A stretch of DNA of 26,470 bases from Lachnospiraceae bacterium (GTDB taxonomy: Bacteria; Bacillota_A; Clostridia; Lachnospirales; Lachnospiraceae), in contig JAQUUB010000056.1 in the NCBI GenBank assembly GCA_028694115.1, positions 1-26,470 of the forward strand, written 5' to 3'. The notes under the pieces are model-generated. The model ran no database searches. It saw only the letters and a list, made by a program, of their open reading frames with translations, and was not told the origin of the DNA. Position numbers and translations under genes: made by a program. Within the stretch, counting starts at the first letter, position 1. Each line of letters opens with the position of its first letter. This document shows positions 22,851 to 26,470 of the stretch, piece by piece.

Positions 22851-23543
22851 TCAAATAAACCCTTTTTCCTTTAAACTGATGTATTTTCCATCACCAATAA
22901 TAATATGATCAATCAATGGTATTTCCATAAGTTTCCCTGCATCAATCACTTTTTTCGTAACAAGAATATCTTCTTTGCTTGGACTTGGATCCCCACTGGG
23001 ATGATTATGAATTAATAAAATATAAACGGCCTGCTTTCTAAGAGCCATTTTGAAGATTTCTCTCGTTGAAACAAGGGAACAATTCACAGTCCCCATGGAT
23101 AATTGATAATCACATAAAAAATGGTTTTTACCATCCATAAAAACAAGCCATGTTTCTTCTACCTCTGAATGTCTTAGCATCTCCATATAGTAGTCTGCAA
23201 CGGTTACAGGACGATCCACCTGTAATTTAAAACATTGCTCACTCCTCCAAAGTCTTTTGGAAAATTCAACAATACATGCAATCTGAACTGCCTTTACACT
23301 CCCAATTCCCTTTATCTTCATTAATTCTTCAAAAGAGATTTGATGTAAGGTATGAATTCCACCTTTATCTTCGCAGAGTTTTAAAAGAACAAGTGCCATT
23401 TCTACTACGCTCTCACCATGACACCCTGAACGTAAAATAACTGCCAGTAATTCCGCATCGCTTAAATGCTTTGCACCTTGCTCCATGCATTTTTCATATG
23501 GACGTTCCCTGCATGGATAATCTTTCATTTTTCTATCACTCAT
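22851..23543 (-). CDS. radC: RadC-family JAB-domain protein
   Basis: Member of the RadC (UPF0758) family. Seen: N-terminal helix-hairpin-helix-like part (KIKGIGSVKAVQIA, 76-89) and C-terminal JAB/MPN metal site HNHPSGDPSPSKED (His179, His181, Asp185). 230 aa is normal. Start ATG 23543 has AAAGGG upstream. Despite the name, a direct DNA repair role is not established for this family. Lies directly before mreB, as in many Firmicutes and other bacteria. Confidence 0.95.
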   Translation of the reverse strand: MSDRKMKDYPCRERPYEKCMEQGAKHLSDAELLAVILRSGCHGESVVEMALVLLKLCEDKGGIHTLHQISFEELMKIKGIGSVKAVQIACIVEFSKRLWRSEQCFKLQVDRPVTVADYYMEMLRHSEVEETWLVFMDGKNHFLCDYQLSMGTVNCSLVSTREIFKMALRKQAVYILLIHNHPSGDPSPSKEDILVTKKVIDAGKLMEIPLIDHIIIGDGKYISLKEKGFI

Positions 23544-23586
23544 TTTGTCCCTTTCTTTCGCTTCTCTCCGAAAGTAGGAACTACGA

Positions 23587-23838
23587 TTATATGTTACGGT
23601 ATATCAAAACACCTAAGATAATACCTAAGATACTGGATATGGAAATTCTAATCGTTAACCCCACAGTAAAAACCAGAATACCCAGATTTAGAACAAGTGG
23701 AGAATCGGTTCCAAAACTTTGTCCATAATTCAGCCAGCTCAAATATGAAATTCCAGAGGTAAGTTGTCCAACAAATCCCCCAATGACAAGACCTGCTAAA
23801 ACAAGAAGCAGGCAGACTACGTTATTTTTTCCTTTCAT
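23587..23838 (-). CDS. DUF4321-type small membrane protein
   Basis: 83-aa protein with two hydrophobic segments (about 6-26 and 47-80) separated by a short polar loop (SGISYLSWLNYGQSFGTDSP). It matches my memory of the DUF4321 family found beside radC and mreB in Clostridia. Function unknown; position at the head of the radC-mre-min block suggests an accessory envelope role, which is inference. The ribosome site is weak (AGG). Confidence 0.75.
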   Translation of the reverse strand: MKGKNNVVCLLLVLAGLVIGGFVGQLTSGISYLSWLNYGQSFGTDSPLVLNLGILVFTVGLTIRISISSILGIILGVLIYRNI

Positions 23839-23935
23839 ATGTAACCTGTCTTTCTACATTTCTTATTTTTAATATCTGACAAACTATAAATCGTCACATC
23901 AAATAATATCATAAATCAACTTTAATGTATATAAA
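23839..23935 (-). promoter_or_regulatory. Probable promoter region of the DUF4321-radC-mre block
   Basis: This 97-bp AT-rich gap is the clearest break between ynbB and the cell-shape genes. On the minus strand a TTTATA...16 bp...TATGAT pair is the best sigma-A-like candidate, but it is weak. No terminator-grade hairpin is visible, so read-through from ynbB is possible. Confidence 0.3.
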
Positions 23936-25258
23936 TTAAAAAGATTTTCTTTCTTCTAATTTTGATATAATATCTCCTTTTTTTACGACACCCGACTCGA
24001 CAAGCATCTGCAAACTCTTTAATATGCCGAATTTTGCATGTGCAAAAGTGAGTCCTCCCTGGAAGTATACTGCATAGGGTTCTTTCATCGGTCCATCTGC
24101 ACTAAGCTCAATGGAAGAGCCTGATACAAATGCTCCAGCAGCCATAATTACATCACTGTCATAACCTGGCATATCCCAAGGTTCTGGAGTTACAAAGCTA
24201 TCGACTGGAGCAGCTGCCTGGATTCCTTTACAAAAAGCAATGACGCCCTCAGGTACACCGAATTGAACAGCCTGAATAATATCATGGCGACTTTCTGTGC
24301 TGTTAGGAACTACAAAAAAGCCAAGCCTTTCATATATATTAGCAGCAAAAATTGCTCCTTTTAATGCGCCGGCGGTAACGGTTGGAGCTAAAAAGAGACC
24401 TTGATAAAAAGCTGGAAGAATCCCAAGTGATGCGCCAACTTCCTTTCCGAGTCCTGGAGACGTTAATCGATGAGCACAGTTTTCAACGCACTTTTTTGTT
24501 CCAGCAATATAACCTCCAATGGGTGCTAATCCGCCTCCTGGATTTTTAATTAGGGAACCGACTACCATATCTGCCCCCACATTGCTAGGTTCCGTAATTT
24601 CCACAAATTCCCCATAACAATTATCAACCATACAGATTACATCAGGTTTTATTCCCTTCATAAAAGCAATCAATTCCTTGATTCGCGTAACAGATAAGGT
24701 TGGCCTTGTCTGATATCCTTTCGAACGCTGAATCGTCACTAATTTTGTTTTTTCATTGATTGCATTCTTAATTCCATCATAATCAAAAGACCCATCTGGT
24801 AACAAATCAACTTGCTGATAAGAAACACCATACTCCGCTAAGGAACCATTTGATGGACGGATTCCAATTACTTCCTCCAAGGTGTCATAAGGCTTTCCAA
24901 CAGGCGACAGCAATTCATCCCCGGGACGTAGATTACTATGAAGGGCTAACGCCAAAGCATGAGTTCCACATGTAATCTGTGGACGAACAAGTGCATCCTG
25001 TGTTCCAAAAACATCAGCATATACTTTTTCTAAAGTATCTCTTCCCAAATCATTATAACCATATCCAGTCGTTCCTGATAAGCATGCTTCACTTACATGA
25101 TTTTTTTGTAAGGCTGATAATACTTTTAACTGATTAAACTCTGCTGTTTCATCAATTTGATTAAAACGTTCTCTTAGGGTTTGACAGACTGTTTCTCCAA
25201 AATCAAAAACTTCTTTTGAAATGCCCATTTTTTCATACATCGTAAAATTGTTACTCAT
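23936..25258 (-). CDS. Methionine gamma-lyase-family PLP protein (YnbB / 'aluminium resistance' family)
   Basis: Fold-type I PLP enzyme of the YnbB family found next to miaA/hfq in Firmicutes. Seen: SGTTGYGYNDLGRDTLE, QITCGTHALALAL (PLP phosphate region), the PLP-pairing aspartate in CMVDNCYGEF (Asp202) and PLP-lysine in GSLIKNPGGG (Lys238). 440 aa is slightly above relatives of about 415-430. The family is annotated as methionine gamma-lyase or aluminium-resistance protein, but activity is not firmly known, so no reaction is claimed. Overlaps miaA by ATGA, hence translational coupling. Confidence 0.9.
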   Translation of the reverse strand: MSNNFTMYEKMGISKEVFDFGETVCQTLRERFNQIDETAEFNQLKVLSALQKNHVSEACLSGTTGYGYNDLGRDTLEKVYADVFGTQDALVRPQITCGTHALALALHSNLRPGDELLSPVGKPYDTLEEVIGIRPSNGSLAEYGVSYQQVDLLPDGSFDYDGIKNAINEKTKLVTIQRSKGYQTRPTLSVTRIKELIAFMKGIKPDVICMVDNCYGEFVEITEPSNVGADMVVGSLIKNPGGGLAPIGGYIAGTKKCVENCAHRLTSPGLGKEVGASLGILPAFYQGLFLAPTVTAGALKGAIFAANIYERLGFFVVPNSTESRHDIIQAVQFGVPEGVIAFCKGIQAAAPVDSFVTPEPWDMPGYDSDVIMAAGAFVSGSSIELSADGPMKEPYAVYFQGGLTFAHAKFGILKSLQMLVESGVVKKGDIISKLEERKSF

Positions 25259-26202
25259 TCTATTATCTCTTTCCTTTTTAGTTTTTCTATCATAAACTGT
25301 AGTATTTGCTCCGTGTTATAAGAGAAGTCTGCCTTATTTACAAAAGTTACTGTCTTTTCTCTTCGAAACCAGGTCAACTGTCTTTTAACAAAGTGTCTTG
25401 TGTCTCGTTTTAATCGATAAACAGCTTCTTCTAAAGTTGTTTGACCATCTAAGTAATCAAGAATTTCTTTATAACCTAAGCCCTGCATTGCAACACTTGC
25501 GGTATCGTATCCCATCTTTTTCAAGTTTTGAACTTCCTCTAACAATCCATTTTCAAGCATTTGATCAATTCTTAAATCGGTTCTTTGATATAGGCGCTCT
25601 CGTTCATCATTCAATACAAAATATTCAAAATTATATGGTGATGGTCTCTCTCTTTCTGCTTCATTATGCTCAGAGATTTTCTTCCCCGTTTCATGATAAA
25701 ATTCAATTGCACGAATCACTCTTTTTATATTATTTTCATGAATGTTTTTTGCAGAAACAGGATCGATTTCTTCAAGTTTTTGGTGCAGAGCAGAAATTCC
25801 TTCTTTTCTTGCTAATTCCTCTAATTGCTGTCTATAACCATCCCGGTTACTCTCCTCTGCAAAATCAATGTCATAAAGAACTGCCTGTATATAAAATCCA
25901 GTACCACCAACTATAATCGGAATTTTACCTTTTTGATAGATTTCCTCTATCGCTTCTTTTGCCATTTTTTGAAATTTCGCAACATGAAACTCTTCATTCG
26001 GTAATAATTCATCAACAAGATAGTGTTTAACCCCTTGCATTTCTTCCTTGGTGATTTTTGCTGTTCCAATGTCCATAAATTGATAGATCTGCATGGAATC
26101 CGCTGAAATTATTTCTCCGTTGATAGACTTCGCTAAAAGAATCGATAATTCTGTTTTACCAACACCCGTTGGCCCCGTTAAAACAACTAAAGGCTTTTTC
26201 AT
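25255..26202 (-). CDS. miaA: tRNA dimethylallyltransferase
   Basis: Transfers a dimethylallyl group to N6 of A37 in tRNAs that read UNN codons. Seen: P-loop GPTGVGKTE (10-18 from the chosen start), the catalytic aspartate region SADSMQIY, IVGGTGFYIQAVLY, and C-terminal TRHFVKRQLTWFRRE. About 315 aa, normal. The start is ATG 26202 (MKKPLVVL) with GGGAG six bases upstream; an in-frame ATG at 26232 lies inside the repeat hairpin and would code from repeat sequence. The ribosome site itself (AAATGGGAG) merges with the end of the repeat. Confidence 0.95.
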   Translation of the reverse strand: MKKPLVVLTGPTGVGKTELSILLAKSINGEIISADSMQIYQFMDIGTAKITKEEMQGVKHYLVDELLPNEEFHVAKFQKMAKEAIEEIYQKGKIPIIVGGTGFYIQAVLYDIDFAEESNRDGYRQQLEELARKEGISALHQKLEEIDPVSAKNIHENNIKRVIRAIEFYHETGKKISEHNEAERERPSPYNFEYFVLNDERERLYQRTDLRIDQMLENGLLEEVQNLKKMGYDTASVAMQGLGYKEILDYLDGQTTLEEAVYRLKRDTRHFVKRQLTWFRREKTVTFVNKADFSYNTEQILQFMIEKLKRKEIIE

Positions 26203-26211
26203 ACTATACTC

Positions 26212-26470
26212 CCATTTGCATACTTTGAGCATGCTAATTCATTTAAAGAGAAGAATCCGCTCTAGCGGAACAAATAATTAATGAGAAGAATCCGCTTGCG
26301 GATTCTTCCTGTGTGAAACTTAGATATACTTAGCATGGTTCTCTCATGCGTTAGTATATCTTTTCACACTTTCAAACATGCCGATGCGGCATGCTCTCCT
26401 TCGTCGTGCCTTTCGGCACAAATAATTAATGAAATCAAGTAAAAAATCTTGATTTTTTATTTCCATTTGC
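26212..26470 (-). repeat. Modular multi-hairpin repeat, copy B (upstream of miaA, reaching the window edge)
   Basis: Chain of hairpins filling the space before miaA: 26432-26455 (AAATCAAG/CTTGATTT), 26406-26419 (GTGCC/GGCAC), 26377-26393 (CATGCCG/CGGCATG), 26311-26369 (outer GTGTGAAA/TTTCACAC, inner GATATACT/AGTATATC, tip GCATG/CATGC), 26285-26308 (10-bp perfect stem, 4-base loop), 26256-26269 (TCCGC/GCGGA) and 26218-26234 (GCATAC/GCATGC), then CCCATTTGC next to the miaA ribosome site. The ACAAATAATTAATGA box occurs twice (about 26270 and 26418). At the edge the CCATTTGC box reappears, so another module may continue outside. A 40-codon frame (26466-26344, minus) runs through it but is probably not a gene. 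Confidence 0.75.

Noticed and set aside
25398..25916. Long plus-strand frame of 172 codons antisense to miaA
   Set aside because: miaA motifs are clear on the other strand, and the antisense frame has no ribosome site or recognisable domain; it is a shadow.
26344..26470. 40-codon frame (or C terminus of an upstream gene) running through repeat copy B
   Set aside because: Almost every codon lies in hairpin modules of the repeat and the peptide is Arg/Cys-rich nonsense. It could still be the tail of a gene beyond the edge, which cannot be settled here.

Overview
The window reads as one continuous block of chromosome from an AT-rich, low-GC Gram-positive anaerobe of the class Clostridia, most likely a Lachnospiraceae member. 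That placement rests on gene order and protein character, not on a database search. The signs are: miaA followed by a methionine-gamma-lyase-family (YnbB) gene, DUF4321 and radC; mreBCD, a very long PBP2, minCDE, rodA and mgsA in a row; the iron-sulfur type two-subunit serine dehydratase; and strong AAGGAGG-type ribosome binding sites. All 28 protein genes lie on the minus strand. I saw no tRNA, rRNA, transposase, phage gene or CRISPR array.

Reading in the direction of transcription (right to left): the right edge (26203-26470) is a chain of hairpins belonging to a repeat family. Next are miaA and ynbB (overlapping by ATGA), a DUF4321 membrane protein and radC. The cell-shape and division block follows: mreB, mreC, mreD, PBP2 (mrdA), minC, minD, minE, rodA, methylglyoxal synthase, and a D,D-carboxypeptidase lipoprotein. 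A small P-loop protein and a terminator-like hairpin lead to a HlyD-like membrane protein, a YggS-type PLP protein, sepF, aroB, lspA and an RluD-type pseudouridine synthase. Then comes an unrecognised 175-aa gene with its own likely promoter, and cstA with a strong terminator. The last part holds sdaAB, a second copy of the repeat, sdaAA, a cytidylate-kinase-like gene with promoter and terminator, and a two-gene rhodanese / CoA-disulfide-reductase operon that runs off the left edge.

Functionally most of the window is the rod-shape and septum-placement machinery (MreBCD-PBP2-RodA for elongation, MinCDE and SepF for division-site control, carboxypeptidase for wall trimming) with housekeeping genes in between. 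The left part is metabolic: serine to pyruvate (SdaAB/AA), pyruvate or peptide uptake (CstA family), and sulfur/thiol redox (rhodaneses, CoADR).

The most interesting signal is not a gene. It is a modular, multi-hairpin repeat at 3805-4003 and 26218-26455 whose stems are kept while their sequences change (compensatory changes). It sits between co-directional genes, supplies the stop codon of sdaAB, and ends in a hairpin plus GCARATGG box directly before the start codons of sdaAA and miaA; the same end-module alone precedes rodA. Other points worth checking: an MreB with a degenerate phosphate-2 motif, a RodA lacking the usual QPD aspartate, a PBP2 with an insertion of about 250 residues, and a methylglyoxal synthase with Glu in place of the catalytic Asp.
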